Counted from the stretch's first letter, positions 39,997-49,544 are shown. The stretch is 64,000 nucleotides of DNA from an uncultured Collinsella sp. (GCA_902491395.1 CABUHO010000012.1:1-64000); one strand, 5' to 3'. Notes: a model not told the origin generated them from the letters alone. Numbers and translations: made by a program.

Positions 39997-42097
39997 CGAT
40001 GAGGAAAAAGATCAGGTACGTGCTGCGTCCGACCTGGTTGCCATCGTGCAGGAAACGGTTGAGCTCAAGCCCCGCGGCCATGAGTTTTGGGGCTGCTGCC
40101 CGTTTCATGGCGAAAAGACTCCGTCCTTCCACATTATTCCCGCCACGCAGGTGTGGCATTGTTTTGGCTGTGGCGAGGGTGGCGACGTCTTCACCTATAT
40201 CATGAAGCGCGAGAACCTGAGCTTTCCCGAGTCAATCCGCTATTTGGCCGATCGTGCGGGTATTGAGCTGCATGACACCGGAGATCGTCGCGAGCGCGGT
40301 ACCAAGCGTGCCCGCATCTACGATCTGTGTGCCGAGACCGCCCAGTTCTACCACACCATGCTTATGCGCGGTAAGGACGGCCGTCCACGCGAGTACTTTG
40401 CCAGCCGTGGTATGGGTGGCGACGTCTGCCGCCGCTACTGCCTGGGCTTTGCACCGGGCCGCAACGCGCTGGTGTCGCACCTGTCCCAGGCGGGTTTTAC
40501 CCCGCAGGAGATGATCGACGCCAACGTTGCCGTGAGCCGCGGGCGCGGGCAGCTTGCCGACCGCTTCTACGACCGCGTGATGTTTCCCATCTTTGACGAA
40601 CAGGGTCACAACATTGCCTTTGGCGGTCGCATCATGGGTGACGGTCAACCCAAGTACCTCAATACTGCCGAGACGAGCGTGTTTCATAAAAAGCGAAACC
40701 TCTACGGCTTTAATTGGGCCAAGGAGTTTATCGTTGCGCAGGATACCGCCATCGTGGTGGAGGGCTATACCGACTGCATCGCCTGCTGGGAGGCGGGGAT
40801 TAAAAACGTTGTCGCCACGCTGGGCACCGCGCTCACGGAGCATCACGTCAAGACGCTCACCCGCTTTGCTAAGCGCATCGTCTATATGTTTGACGGAGAC
40901 GCCGCGGGCCAGAAGGCCGCCCGCCGTGCGATTCAGTTTATCGAGCAGGATTCGATGGATCTGCGCTGCGTGGTGCTGCCCGACGGCAACGATCCCATGG
41001 AGTTCATCACGGCGCACGGCGGAGAGGAGCTGCAGAAACGCATTGACGCCGCCGAGCCGCTCATGGACTTTGTCTACCGTTCGCTGCAGGAGTCGAGTGA
41101 CATCACCACGCCGGGCGGTCGTGCCAAGGCGCTGGAAGATGCGCTGACGCTTATCTATCCGCTGCGCGATAGCTATATGATCGACACATACTTTATCCAG
41201 ATTGCCGATCTGCTGGGTTTGGATCTGGAGACGGTTCGCGCGAGTTCGGGTCGCGTGTTTCGCGATGTCGCCAAGCGCGAGGATGCGGAACGACGTCGTG
41301 AGCAGAACTATGAACGCCAGCGGGCGCAAGCCGAGCGCTCTGGTAGCGCGGGCGGTCGGACGTCTGGTTCGCAGGGGGCATCTCGCGGTGCTTGGGCATC
41401 GGGCGCGACGCCGCCGGTGTCCGCGCCGGTCGAAGAAGAGCCGTATGACTACGTCCCGCTCGATGCCTACGGTGTCGCGCCCGTGGAGGTCGTCGACGAC
41501 CTGCCGCCGATCGACGTGCCTGATGGTATGGATGCTGTGCCTGTGACTGATGGTTCGGGCGTTCCGGCTGCGGCGGCGCCGATGGTTCTTACTGATCTTG
41601 AGCGCAAGTCCTTGGCAGGGGAGCGCGAGCTGTTGACCATGCTCACGAGCTACCCCGACCTGTTCCGGACATATGCCGACCGCATCTGCTCTATCGAGTG
41701 GGTTGACCCACGTCACGAGTCCATCGCATGGGCCGTGCTGGCAACGCCGCCGGGAACCGATCCTGCAGCCTGCATGGATGCGGCGCGCTCGGTGTGTCCC
41801 GAGGCGGCAACGCTTGTGAGCGCCGGGCGCATCTCTGCGACGAGCAAACACCCCACCGAGACGAACATCGTGTTCATGCTCGATACGCTCGAGCTCTACA
41901 CCATCAAGCGCCGCATGCGTGCCGCACAGGCTAAGCTGCGTCAGGACCGTTCGCTCGATGATGAGGCCCGTCGCGCGCTGACCGTGCAGGCCGCGCAGGA
42001 TTCGCAGCGTCAACGCGAGCTGCAAAAGTCTATCGGCGGCGTGGCGGACCCGTTCCGTTTGATCGGTCTGGAGGCCGCAGGCACCGAACAGGCCTAG
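39989..42097 (+). CDS. dnaG: DNA primase DnaG
   Basis: The 702-residue protein makes RNA primers at the replication fork. The N-terminal zinc-binding domain (CPFHGEKTPSFHI then HCFGCGEGGDVF, about residues 33-62) is complete. The core RNA polymerase domain follows with the TOPRIM motif VVEGYTDCIACWEAG (about 255-269) and FDGDAAGQKAA. After about residue 440 a Ser/Arg/Pro-rich linker precedes the C-terminal DnaB-interacting domain. It starts at GTG 39989 inside the end of ribF. Its neighbour rpoD recalls the macromolecular-synthesis operon dnaG-rpoD known in many bacteria. Confidence 0.96.
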   Translation: MISDEEKDQVRAASDLVAIVQETVELKPRGHEFWGCCPFHGEKTPSFHIIPATQVWHCFGCGEGGDVFTYIMKRENLSFPESIRYLADRAGIELHDTGDRRERGTKRARIYDLCAETAQFYHTMLMRGKDGRPREYFASRGMGGDVCRRYCLGFAPGRNALVSHLSQAGFTPQEMIDANVAVSRGRGQLADRFYDRVMFPIFDEQGHNIAFGGRIMGDGQPKYLNTAETSVFHKKRNLYGFNWAKEFIVAQDTAIVVEGYTDCIACWEAGIKNVVATLGTALTEHHVKTLTRFAKRIVYMFDGDAAGQKAARRAIQFIEQDSMDLRCVVLPDGNDPMEFITAHGGEELQKRIDAAEPLMDFVYRSLQESSDITTPGGRAKALEDALTLIYPLRDSYMIDTYFIQIADLLGLDLETVRASSGRVFRDVAKREDAERRREQNYERQRAQAERSGSAGGRTSGSQGASRGAWASGATPPVSAPVEEEPYDYVPLDAYGVAPVEVVDDLPPIDVPDGMDAVPVTDGSGVPAAAAPMVLTDLERKSLAGERELLTMLTSYPDLFRTYADRICSIEWVDPRHESIAWAVLATPPGTDPAACMDAARSVCPEAATLVSAGRISATSKHPTETNIVFMLDTLELYTIKRRMRAAQAKLRQDRSLDDEARRALTVQAAQDSQRQRELQKSIGGVADPFRLIGLEAAGTEQA

Positions 42098-42207
42098 ATG
42101 TTGTGGTCAACCAGCGTATTCTCGCCTATATCCAGTCCTCTTTTTGGGTATAGACGCCTATGTGTGTGCTAAAGTATTGAGTCCTGTGGACTATGAAGGG
42201 AGAATCT

Positions 42208-43557
42208 GTGCCAAAAAAGACTGAGAGCACGGGTACTGGGCTGGAATCCTACGTTGCAAAGCTCATGGGCAACGGCTCAAACAGGACTTCGGTAACCGAG
42301 GACGAGATTCAGGTCGCCCTGAAGGATATCGATGTTTCTGACGAGCAGCTCACCGCGGTGTATTCCGCGCTGCGCAACAGCGGCATCCAGATTATCTCCG
42401 CGAGCGGAAACGACGACGCCCCCATGGACGTCGACGATGACGATAACGATACCGATACTGACGATTTCGATGATGACGACAAGCACGATTCCGGCTCGCT
42501 CGACGATCACGAGCTCAAGATGGCCCGTCAGGCCGACGCCGAGATGGGTTCTTCCAAGAGCAAGAAGAAGCGCACCGTGCGCACGTCCCGTTCACGCTCC
42601 CGCGTGCGTGGTATCGATGCCTCCACGGTGATGCTGACCGGCGATCCGGTTCGTATGTACCTCAAGGAGATCGGCAAGGTCGACCTGCTGACCGCCTCCG
42701 AAGAGGTCGATCTGGCTATGAAGATCGAGGCCGGTCTTGAGGCCACCGAGAAGCTCGAGGCTGCCGATGCCGGTGAGCTCGAGCTCACGCGTGCCGAGAT
42801 GCGTCGTCTTACGCGCATTGAGAACGTCGGCCTTGAAGCCAAGCAGGCACTCATCAGCGCAAACCTGCGTCTGGTTGTCTCCATTGCCAAGCGCTATGTC
42901 GGCCGCGGCATGCTGTTCCTTGACCTGATCCAGGAGGGCAACCTCGGTCTGATTCGCGCCGTCGAGAAGTTCGACTACCAGAAGGGCTTCAAGTTCTCCA
43001 CGTACGCCACGTGGTGGATTCGTCAGGCCATTACGCGCGCCATTGCCGACCAGGCCCGTACCATCCGTATTCCCGTGCACATGGTCGAGACCATCAACAA
43101 GCTCGTCCGTGTGCAGCGCCAGCTCCTTCAGGACCTGGGCCGCGACCCGACCCCCGAGGAGATCGGTGCCGAGATGGACATGAGCGCCGACCGCGTCCGC
43201 GAGATCCAGAAGATCTCGCAGGAGCCCGTGTCGCTTGAGACTCCCATCGGCGAGGAAGAGGATTCCCAGCTGGGCGACTTCATAGAGGACTCCCAGGCAA
43301 TCGTTCCGCCCGATGCCGCCAGCTTCTCCATGCTACAGGAGCAGCTCACCCAGGTGCTCGACTCGCTTGCCGATCGTGAGCGCAAGGTTATCGAGCTGCG
43401 CTTTGGCCTTGTCGACGGGCATCCCCGCACACTCGAGGAAGTCGGCCGCGAGTTTGGCGTCACGCGCGAGCGTATCCGCCAGATCGAGTCCAAGACCCTG
43501 GCCAAGCTTCGTCACCCGAGTCGCAGCAGCAAGCTGAAGGACTACATCGAGTCATAA
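42208..43557 (+). CDS. rpoD: Primary RNA polymerase sigma factor (SigA/RpoD)
   Basis: The 449-residue sigma-70 factor directs housekeeping transcription. A region 1.1-like N-terminus is followed by an acidic stretch rich in Asp (about residues 75-105) and a Lys/Arg-rich patch. Region 1.2 begins with DPVRMYLKEIG, regions 2.1-2.4 include GLIRAVEKFDYQKGFKFSTY and WWIRQAITRAI, and region 4.2 is EVGREFGVTRERIRQIE. GTG 42208 is chosen because AAGGGAG lies just before it; an ATG at 42193 is in frame but has no ribosome site. It matches the TTGACA/TATAAT-type promoters seen in this window. Confidence 0.96.
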   Translation: MPKKTESTGTGLESYVAKLMGNGSNRTSVTEDEIQVALKDIDVSDEQLTAVYSALRNSGIQIISASGNDDAPMDVDDDDNDTDTDDFDDDDKHDSGSLDDHELKMARQADAEMGSSKSKKKRTVRTSRSRSRVRGIDASTVMLTGDPVRMYLKEIGKVDLLTASEEVDLAMKIEAGLEATEKLEAADAGELELTRAEMRRLTRIENVGLEAKQALISANLRLVVSIAKRYVGRGMLFLDLIQEGNLGLIRAVEKFDYQKGFKFSTYATWWIRQAITRAIADQARTIRIPVHMVETINKLVRVQRQLLQDLGRDPTPEEIGAEMDMSADRVREIQKISQEPVSLETPIGEEEDSQLGDFIEDSQAIVPPDAASFSMLQEQLTQVLDSLADRERKVIELRFGLVDGHPRTLEEVGREFGVTRERIRQIESKTLAKLRHPSRSSKLKDYIES

Positions 43558-43570
43558 CCTCGCAAGCAAG

Positions 43571-43607
43571 AAGCGCCCTCAAGCACATCCGCTTGGGGGC
43601 GCTTTCA
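43571..43607 (+). terminator. Rho-independent terminator after rpoD
   Basis: AAGCGCCCTCAAG (43571-43583) pairs with CTTGGGGGCGCTT (43592-43604) over 13 positions with one G-U pair; a short T-run follows. Confidence 0.8.
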
Positions 43608-43611
43608 TGTG

Positions 43612-43635
43612 GTCATTGGGGACGTCCCCAATGAC
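43612..43635. repeat. Perfect 24-bp palindrome, copy 1 of a dispersed element
   Basis: Bases 43612-43623 are the exact reverse complement of 43624-43635, built around CATTGGGGACGTCCCCAATG. A closely related copy lies at 63913-63942. No protein-coding role; it follows the rpoD terminator. Confidence 0.75.
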
Positions 43636-43663
43636 TAGGTCGGAAAAATTCTTAAAAAAGTTC

Positions 43664-43691
43664 TTGCCCTAAGCTGATTCGTCCGTATAAT
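43664..43691 (+). promoter_or_regulatory. Promoter of the tRNA-Asn genes
   Basis: TTGCCC (43664-43669) and TATAAT (43686-43691) are separated by 16 bases, and the first tRNA starts 30 bases after the -10 box. Confidence 0.75.
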
Positions 43692-43721
43692 AAACTTCGT
43701 TGCTTGAGAGCACGCACCTAT

Positions 43722-43796
43722 TCCTCGGTAGCTCAATGGTAGAGCACGCGGCTGTTAACCGCGCTGTTGTAGGTTCGAGTCCTACCCGGGGAGCCA
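43722..43796 (+). tRNA. tRNA-Asn (GTT)
   Basis: The 75-base gene folds as a full cloverleaf with encoded CCA. The acceptor stem pairs TCCTCGG with CCGGGGA. The anticodon loop CTGTTAA carries GTT at 43754-43756, and the T-arm contains GGTTCGAGTCC. Discriminator base is G. Confidence 0.96.
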
Positions 43797-43805
43797 GAAT
43801 TTCTC

Positions 43806-43826
43806 AGCCCATTCCGCTGGGCTTTT
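43806..43826 (+). terminator. Short hairpin between the two tRNA genes
   Basis: AGCCCA (43806-43811) pairs with TGGGCT (43818-43823), followed by TTT. It is weak and may be a processing signal rather than a terminator. Confidence 0.4.
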
Positions 43827-43830
43827 AAAT

Positions 43831-43905
43831 TCCTCGGTAGCTCAATGGTAGAGCACGCGGCTGTTAACCGCGCTGTTGTAGGTTCGAGTCCTACCCGGGG
43901 AGCCA
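43831..43905 (+). tRNA. tRNA-Asn (GTT), second identical copy
   Basis: This copy is identical base for base to the first, including CCA, with anticodon GTT at 43863-43865. The pair is separated by 34 bases and probably arose by tandem duplication. Confidence 0.96.
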
Positions 43906-43911
43906 GGTTGT

Positions 43912-43941
43912 AAAACCCGTCGCTTATGCGGCGGGTTTTTT
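43912..43941 (+). terminator. Terminator of the tRNA operon
   Basis: AAAACCCGTCGC (43912-43923) pairs with GCGGCGGGTTTT (43928-43939, one G-U) across a TTAT loop, then T residues. Confidence 0.85.
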
Positions 43942-44099
43942 CATGCCGCGACCACTTGACTCGAACGTTGCCATATCAACATTTCGTGTCGAGGATGTAA
44001 TCCCGCGACCCACCACCTCAACATGGCGCGGTCGTTGTAGAATATTGCAATGATTGCTCCCACGACATGGTGCCGTGAGCACCAGATAAGGAGATTCTT

Positions 44100-44456
44100 G
44101 TGTCTGAGACCATTAACGGCAGCCTGAGCGTCTCGAACGACGTTATTGCCGATATTGCCGGTTATGCCGCGATGACGTGCTATGGCGTCGTCGGTATGGC
44201 TGAGCAGCTCCAAGGCGCCGAGAGCGTGCGCCTGCTTGCCGGTCAGCGCCTCCGCAAGGGCGTGCTTGTCTCCGCCGACGAGAACGGCCTTACGGTCGAT
44301 CTTCACGTCGTGCTCGAGAACGGCGTCAACATGAAGTCCGTCTGCCACAATCTTTCGAGCTCCGTTGCCTTCACCCTGCAGGAGATCGCCCAGATCGATC
44401 CCGCCAGCCTTAAGATCGGCATCCATATCGACGCGCTCAAGAGCCGTCTGAACTAG
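44100..44456 (+). CDS. Asp23/Gls24-family envelope stress protein
   Basis: The 118-residue protein belongs to the Asp23/Gls24/YloU family of small proteins near the membrane in Gram-positive bacteria. VSNDVIADIAGYAAMTCYGVVGMA is a typical N-terminal block (written in two parts: VSNDVIADIAG and YAAMTCYGVVGM), followed by VDLHVVLENGVNMKSV. It starts with GTG at 44100 after AAGGAG. FakA follows 27 bases later, the usual arrangement for YloU-YloV in Bacillus. Loss in other species causes cell-wall stress. Confidence 0.9.
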   Translation: MSETINGSLSVSNDVIADIAGYAAMTCYGVVGMAEQLQGAESVRLLAGQRLRKGVLVSADENGLTVDLHVVLENGVNMKSVCHNLSSSVAFTLQEIAQIDPASLKIGIHIDALKSRLN

Positions 44457-44483
44457 CATCCGAAAACGGAGATTCAAATACCC

Positions 44484-46145
44484 ATGATTGCAAAGACCAT
44501 TCGCACCTGTTTTCCGATCGCTGCGGCTGCCGTTTCCGACAAGGCCGAGGAGATCAACAAGCTCAACGTCTTCCCCGTGCCCGACGGTGACACCGGCACC
44601 AACATGTCGCTCACGCTCGCCTCGGTGACCAAGGAGCTCTCCGCCCTTCCCGCCGATGCCGACATGGAGGCCATTGCCGGCGCCATCACCCACGGCTCCC
44701 TGATGGGCGCCCGCGGCAACTCCGGCGTCATCACCTCGCAGATCCTGCGCGGCGTAGCCGAGGGCCTTGTCTCCGCCGACGAGCCCATTACGTCCGCCAA
44801 CATCGCCTTCGCCTTCCGTCGTGCCGTCAAGGTTGCCTTCCAGGCCGTCCGTAAGCCCATCGAGGGTACGATCCTCACGGTGCTGCGCGATGTCTCGACC
44901 AAGGCCGACGAGTGCGAGAAGAAGAAGTTCTCGGCCGAGGACGCGCTCGACGCCATCGTCGTCGAGGCATATCAGTCCGTCGCTCGCACGCCCGACCTGC
45001 TGCCCGTTCTGAAGGAGAACGGCGTGGTTGACTCCGGCGCCTTCGGCTTTGCTATTTTCCTTGAGAACTTTGTTGCCGCCGCTCTTGGTCGCAGCACCGT
45101 TGTCGAGGATTTCTCCGCCACGTTTGATTCCGCTGGCTCTGCCCGCGACGCGGCTCTTGGTCGTGTTGAGATCGAGGCTAACGACGACTGGGAGGGCTCG
45201 GAGTTCCGTTACTGCAATGAGTTCCTGTTTAAGGCCGACGCCCCGTTTGACGAGGACGAGTGCCTTAAGTTCCTGGGTTCCATGGGCGACTGTGAGCTGC
45301 TCGTGGGCGCATATCCCGATTACAAGATTCATGTGCACTCCAACACCCCCAACCTGGTGCTCGAGCACATGCTGCAGCTTGGTCAGATCTACGAGGTCTT
45401 TATCCACAACATGGAGATGGAGGCCCACGACCGTACCGCCAAGATTCATGAGGACCAGGAGAAGGCTGCCGAGCCCGCCAAGGCGTTGGGCTTTGTCGCC
45501 GTTGCCGCCGGTTCGGGCGAGGCCGACATCCTCAAGTCCCTCGGCGTCGACGTGATCGTGTCGGGTGGTCAGACCATGAACCCCTCGACCGCCGACCTGC
45601 TGGGCGCGGTGGACCAGGTCAACGCGACCTCGGTCATCATTCTGCCCAATAACGGCAACATCCGCATGGCTGCTGAGGCCGCAGCCTCTGCCTGCACCGA
45701 TAAGAAGGTCGCCGTCGTTCCCACCAAGACCGTTCCTCAGGCCTTCTCCGCGCTGTTCGCGGTCCTGCCCGATTCCGAGCTTGAGGATGCAGTCGCCGCT
45801 ATGGTTGACGCCATCAGTGAGGTTCGCGATGGCGAGGTCACCCGTGCCGTGCGCGATTCCAGCGCCTCCGACGGCTCGCCGATTCACTCCGGTGACGTCA
45901 TGGGTATCATTGCCGGCTCCATCGATGTGGTCGGCTCCGACGTGAAGCAGGTCACGCTCGATTGCATCAACCGTATGCAGGAGGAAGAGGAGGGCGACGC
46001 GCTGACGATTCTGGCCGGCGAGGAGCTGTCCGACGAGGCCTTCCAGGAGATCGTCGACGCTATCGAGGAGGCTCAGCCCGATCTTGAGATTGACGCCCAT
46101 CGTGGCGAGCAGCCGCTCTATCCCGTGATCTTCTCGATCGAGTAG
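44484..46145 (+). CDS. fakA: Fatty acid kinase catalytic subunit FakA (YloV/DAK2)
   Basis: The 553-residue protein has an N-terminal DhaL/DAK2-type kinase domain with LNVFPVPDGDTGTNMSLTL (about residues 27-45) that binds ATP and magnesium. A middle DegV-like region follows, and the C-terminus has a DAK1-like or regulatory domain. FakA phosphorylates fatty acids held by FakB for phospholipid synthesis with PlsX, which is also in this window (50928). RBS GGAGA is weak. It follows an Asp23 gene, as in Bacillus and Streptococcus. Confidence 0.92.
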   Translation: MIAKTIRTCFPIAAAAVSDKAEEINKLNVFPVPDGDTGTNMSLTLASVTKELSALPADADMEAIAGAITHGSLMGARGNSGVITSQILRGVAEGLVSADEPITSANIAFAFRRAVKVAFQAVRKPIEGTILTVLRDVSTKADECEKKKFSAEDALDAIVVEAYQSVARTPDLLPVLKENGVVDSGAFGFAIFLENFVAAALGRSTVVEDFSATFDSAGSARDAALGRVEIEANDDWEGSEFRYCNEFLFKADAPFDEDECLKFLGSMGDCELLVGAYPDYKIHVHSNTPNLVLEHMLQLGQIYEVFIHNMEMEAHDRTAKIHEDQEKAAEPAKALGFVAVAAGSGEADILKSLGVDVIVSGGQTMNPSTADLLGAVDQVNATSVIILPNNGNIRMAAEAAASACTDKKVAVVPTKTVPQAFSALFAVLPDSELEDAVAAMVDAISEVRDGEVTRAVRDSSASDGSPIHSGDVMGIIAGSIDVVGSDVKQVTLDCINRMQEEEEGDALTILAGEELSDEAFQEIVDAIEEAQPDLEIDAHRGEQPLYPVIFSIE

Positions 46146-46155
46146 GCAACTGTCC

Positions 46156-48333
46156 ATGTCCGAGCTGTGCTCCGTGCCGCGCGTCTCGGAGCGCTTTGCC
46201 CAGAGCAATGCGCTCGACGAGGATATCGCGCGACTTAAATATGTTTCGGGTAAACGTGAGGAGGCCCTTCGCCGTCTGGGAATTCGGACGGTGGGGGACC
46301 TCCTTCTCCATATCCCTCATCGATACCTGGACTTTACGCGCTCCTGGTCCATCGAGATGGCGCCCATCGGTACCGTGTGCACCATCATCGCCACGGTCGA
46401 CCGTATCGTCCAAAAGCAACCGCGTCCGCGCATGCAGGTGACCGAGGTCTCACTCGTTGACGAGACGGGCGTGCTACAGGTCGCCTTTTTCCGCCAGCCC
46501 TGGATTGCCCAGCAGCTTAAACAGGGCGACCGCCTGGCCGTGATGGGTAAGGTCGAGTTTGCCTACGGTTTTAAGCAGATGGCCTCGCCGCACTTTGAAA
46601 AGCTTGAGGAAGGGCGCGCCGCGGGCACTATCCTGCCGGTCCATTACGTGAGTGATGGCGTGAGCCAGGCGTGGATGCGCCGCATCGTAAGTGGCGCGCT
46701 CGAGGTTGTCGGCAATCCCTTTGACCCGATTCCCGCACGCTTACGCGTCAAGCGCCGCCTGATGAGCAATGCCCGTGCGCTTCGATCGATCCACTTTCCC
46801 TCGAGCATGGCTGAGCGCGATATCGCGCGCGCACGGCTTGCCTACGAGGAGTGCCTCTACCTGCAGCTGGCGCTGCGCCTGCGCAACGACGGCGGCCTGG
46901 TCGATGTGGTGCCCTATGCCCACGCCGCGGGCGAGCACCTGGCCGCGCTCAAGCAGGCCCTGCCGTTTTCGCTGAGCGACGAGCAGGAGGCCGCGTTCCA
47001 AGATATCCTGCTCGATATGTGCGATGGCGGGCGCGTGATGAACCGCCTGCTGCTGGGCGATGTCGGTACCGGCAAGACCGCCGTTGCCGCCTGCGCGCTG
47101 GCTGTGGCTGCCGATAGCGGCACGCAGGCCTGCGTTATGGCGCCCACGGGCGTGCTGGCGCGTCAATATGCCGATAAGACCGGTCCTCTGCTCTCGCAGG
47201 CTGGCATGACCTGGGCGCTCCTGACGGGCGCCACGCCGGCGGCCGAGCGCGAGCAGATCCATTCCCAGCTGGAATCGGGCGAGCTCGATGTCCTCTTTGG
47301 CACCCACGCGGTGCTTTCGGATAACGTGGCGTTTAAGCATCTGTCGCTCGTGGTCATCGATGAGCAGCACCGGTTTGGCGTCGGCCAACGTAACGCCCTG
47401 CGCGCTAAGGGCCCGGGTGCCGATCTGCTCGTTATGACGGCAACGCCCATCCCGCGTACGCTGGCGCTTTCGGTCTACGGCGATCTGGACACGAGCATCA
47501 TCCGCCATCGGCCCGTCCCTGGCGCTGGCGTGACGACACGCGTACTCACCGAGTCGAGCCGCGACCTTGCCTATGGCGCCATCCGCGAGGCGCATGAAAA
47601 GGGTCAGCAAGCCTACGTGATTTGCCCGCTCGTGGAGCCGAGTGACTCGGCCGATGAGTTGGAGGACGTTCCCGGTATCGCCCGCGACGACGAGGGCCGC
47701 GTGGCGGTCCCCGTGCCGCTGCACGATACAGCGACCGAGCTCGACCGACTGCGCCTGGCGTTGCCGGGTCTTGCCATCGAGCGCCTTCACGGCCGCATGC
47801 CAGCGGGGGAGAAGGACCAGGTTATCGATGCCTTCAAGCGTGGCGAGATCGACGTTCTCGTCTCGACTACGGTGGTCGAGGTGGGCGTCGACGTGCCCAA
47901 TGCCACCGTCATGGTCATCGAGAATGGCGAGCGCTTTGGGTTGGCGGCCTTGCACCAGCTGCGCGGGCGCGTGGGCCGCGGCAGCGTGTCGGGTACGTGC
48001 CTGGTCATGACGCACTCCAAGGGCAATGGCGGCGCGTCGGCGGCACAAGACCGCCTCCAGTCGCTCGAGAAGACCTCGGATGGCTTTACGCTCGCCCAGA
48101 TGGATCTGCGTTTGCGCCACGAGGGCGAGATTCTTGGCTACCGTCAGCATGGCGGCGTGACCCTGCGCTTTGTCGACCTGGATGCCGACGAGGAATTGAT
48201 CGAATGGGCCCATTTGGACGCGGTCGAGCTCTTGCGGTATGCTTGCAACCTTGACTCTGTGGCGACGCGCCCCCTACGCGATGCGGTCGCCATGCGGTAT
48301 CGACATATCTTTAAGGAGGTCAGCGGAGGATGA
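46156..48333 (+). CDS. recG: ATP-dependent DNA helicase RecG
   Basis: The 725-residue enzyme remodels stalled replication forks and Holliday junctions. An N-terminal wedge domain with an OB fold (about 60-170) is followed by the helicase core. Walker A is GDVGTGKT (near 300), motif II is VVIDEQHRFG (the RecG-type DEQH), and motif VI is HQLRGRVGRG. The length is normal. The ATG at 46156 is 10 bases after fakA. Its last bases overlap the rsmD start. Confidence 0.95.
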   Translation: MSELCSVPRVSERFAQSNALDEDIARLKYVSGKREEALRRLGIRTVGDLLLHIPHRYLDFTRSWSIEMAPIGTVCTIIATVDRIVQKQPRPRMQVTEVSLVDETGVLQVAFFRQPWIAQQLKQGDRLAVMGKVEFAYGFKQMASPHFEKLEEGRAAGTILPVHYVSDGVSQAWMRRIVSGALEVVGNPFDPIPARLRVKRRLMSNARALRSIHFPSSMAERDIARARLAYEECLYLQLALRLRNDGGLVDVVPYAHAAGEHLAALKQALPFSLSDEQEAAFQDILLDMCDGGRVMNRLLLGDVGTGKTAVAACALAVAADSGTQACVMAPTGVLARQYADKTGPLLSQAGMTWALLTGATPAAEREQIHSQLESGELDVLFGTHAVLSDNVAFKHLSLVVIDEQHRFGVGQRNALRAKGPGADLLVMTATPIPRTLALSVYGDLDTSIIRHRPVPGAGVTTRVLTESSRDLAYGAIREAHEKGQQAYVICPLVEPSDSADELEDVPGIARDDEGRVAVPVPLHDTATELDRLRLALPGLAIERLHGRMPAGEKDQVIDAFKRGEIDVLVSTTVVEVGVDVPNATVMVIENGERFGLAALHQLRGRVGRGSVSGTCLVMTHSKGNGGASAAQDRLQSLEKTSDGFTLAQMDLRLRHEGEILGYRQHGGVTLRFVDLDADEELIEWAHLDAVELLRYACNLDSVATRPLRDAVAMRYRHIFKEVSGG

Positions 48334-48986
48334 GAATCATCGGCGGCGAATGGCGCGGTCGTAAGATCGAGGAGCCCCGTGGTCGCGATGTCACCCGCCC
48401 CACGACCGATCGTGTGCGCGAGGCATGCGCATCTATGGTCATGTCGGCATTCGACTTCGATCTGGACGAGGTCCGCGTGCTGGACGCCTTTGGCGGCTCC
48501 GGCGCTTTGGGTATCGAGATACTCTCGCGTGGCGCCCGCTCGCTCGCGACGTTCGAGATCGATCGGAACGCCGCGCGGCTCATTACCAAGAATATCGAGT
48601 CGCTCTGCCGTGACCGTGCGCGTTGGCGCGTGGTCACGGGCGACATGCTGGCGAGCGCCTCGCGCGGTCGTGTACCGGGCGGCCCCTTTGATCTGGTCCT
48701 GCTCGACCCGCCCTATGCTTTTGGTGCCGAGCCGGTCGAGGAACTGCTGCAGAACCTGGCTCAGCAGGGTCTGCTTGCACCTGGCGCTTATGCCCTGTTT
48801 GAGCATGCCGCCGCCGATGCGGGCGCGCATCCGGCAGGCTTTGAGATCGTGCGCGAGAAGCGCTACGGCATTACCTCGGTCGACCTGCTTCGTTGGGTCG
48901 GCGATGACGATGGTGAGGGCGATAGCGCCTGCACCGATGCTGACAACAACGATGTCACGACGGTTCAGGAGGACGCCCATGAGTGA
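48330..48986 (+). CDS. rsmD: 16S rRNA (guanine966-N2)-methyltransferase RsmD
   Basis: The 218-residue enzyme methylates G966 of 16S rRNA. The N-terminal RIIGGEWRGRKIE and RPTTDRVREA are family hallmarks. DAFGGSGALGIE (about residues 51-62) binds S-adenosylmethionine and LLDPPYAF (about 126-133) is the catalytic NPPY-type motif. ATG overlaps the recG stop by four bases. A poorly conserved acidic tail ends the protein. coaD overlaps it. Confidence 0.93.
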   Translation: MRIIGGEWRGRKIEEPRGRDVTRPTTDRVREACASMVMSAFDFDLDEVRVLDAFGGSGALGIEILSRGARSLATFEIDRNAARLITKNIESLCRDRARWRVVTGDMLASASRGRVPGGPFDLVLLDPPYAFGAEPVEELLQNLAQQGLLAPGAYALFEHAAADAGAHPAGFEIVREKRYGITSVDLLRWVGDDDGEGDSACTDADNNDVTTVQEDAHE

Positions 48987-49476
48987 CACCATCAACCGCG
49001 TGATCGTCCCGGGCACCTTCGATCCCATCACGTTTGGCCATATCGACGTGATCCGCCGCGCCCGCCGCATCTTTCCCAGCGTGATCGTCGCTGTTGCCGA
49101 GTCGCAGGGTAAAAACGGTGTGGGCACCACGTTTATGCTCGATGAGCGCGTGGCGCTGGCCCGCGAGGCGCTCGGTGATATCGACGGCGTCGAGGTCCTG
49201 CCCTTTACCGGCCTCTTGGTCGACTTCGCTCGCGAGCAGGGGGCGGGGGCCGTGGTCAAGGGCCTGCGCGCCATGACCGACTTTGAGTACGAGCTGCAGC
49301 AGGCAGACCTCAACTATCGCTTGGATAGCGAGCTGGAGTCCATCTTTGTCATGAGTGCGCCGCAGTACGGCTATATCTCGAGCTCGGTCGTTCGCCAGAT
49401 CGCCTCGCTCGGCAGCGATGTATCGACGTTTGTCCCGCCCAACGTGGTCGAAGCGCTCAGACATCGCTTTTCGTGA
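48979..49476 (+). CDS. coaD: Phosphopantetheine adenylyltransferase CoaD
   Basis: The 165-residue enzyme performs the fourth step of coenzyme A synthesis, joining ATP to 4'-phosphopantetheine. The nucleotidyltransferase motif is TFDPITFGHID (about residues 11-21), where GH is the HxGH equivalent. GLRAMTDFEYELQQ and ISSSVVRQIA are typical later motifs. ATG 48979 starts inside the end of rsmD behind CAGGAGGA. Coupling of rsmD and coaD is widespread. Confidence 0.95.
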   Translation: MSDTINRVIVPGTFDPITFGHIDVIRRARRIFPSVIVAVAESQGKNGVGTTFMLDERVALAREALGDIDGVEVLPFTGLLVDFAREQGAGAVVKGLRAMTDFEYELQQADLNYRLDSELESIFVMSAPQYGYISSSVVRQIASLGSDVSTFVPPNVVEALRHRFS

Positions 49477-49544
49477 CGTTTTTTATTGCCTGGTGGCATG
49501 TGGTAAACTAGCACGATGATATGTTACCTATGAAAGGAGACCGG

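Noticed and set aside
43806..43826. Strong terminator between the two tRNA-Asn genes
   Set aside because: The stem has only six pairs and a short T-run; the two tRNAs are more likely one transcript that is processed.
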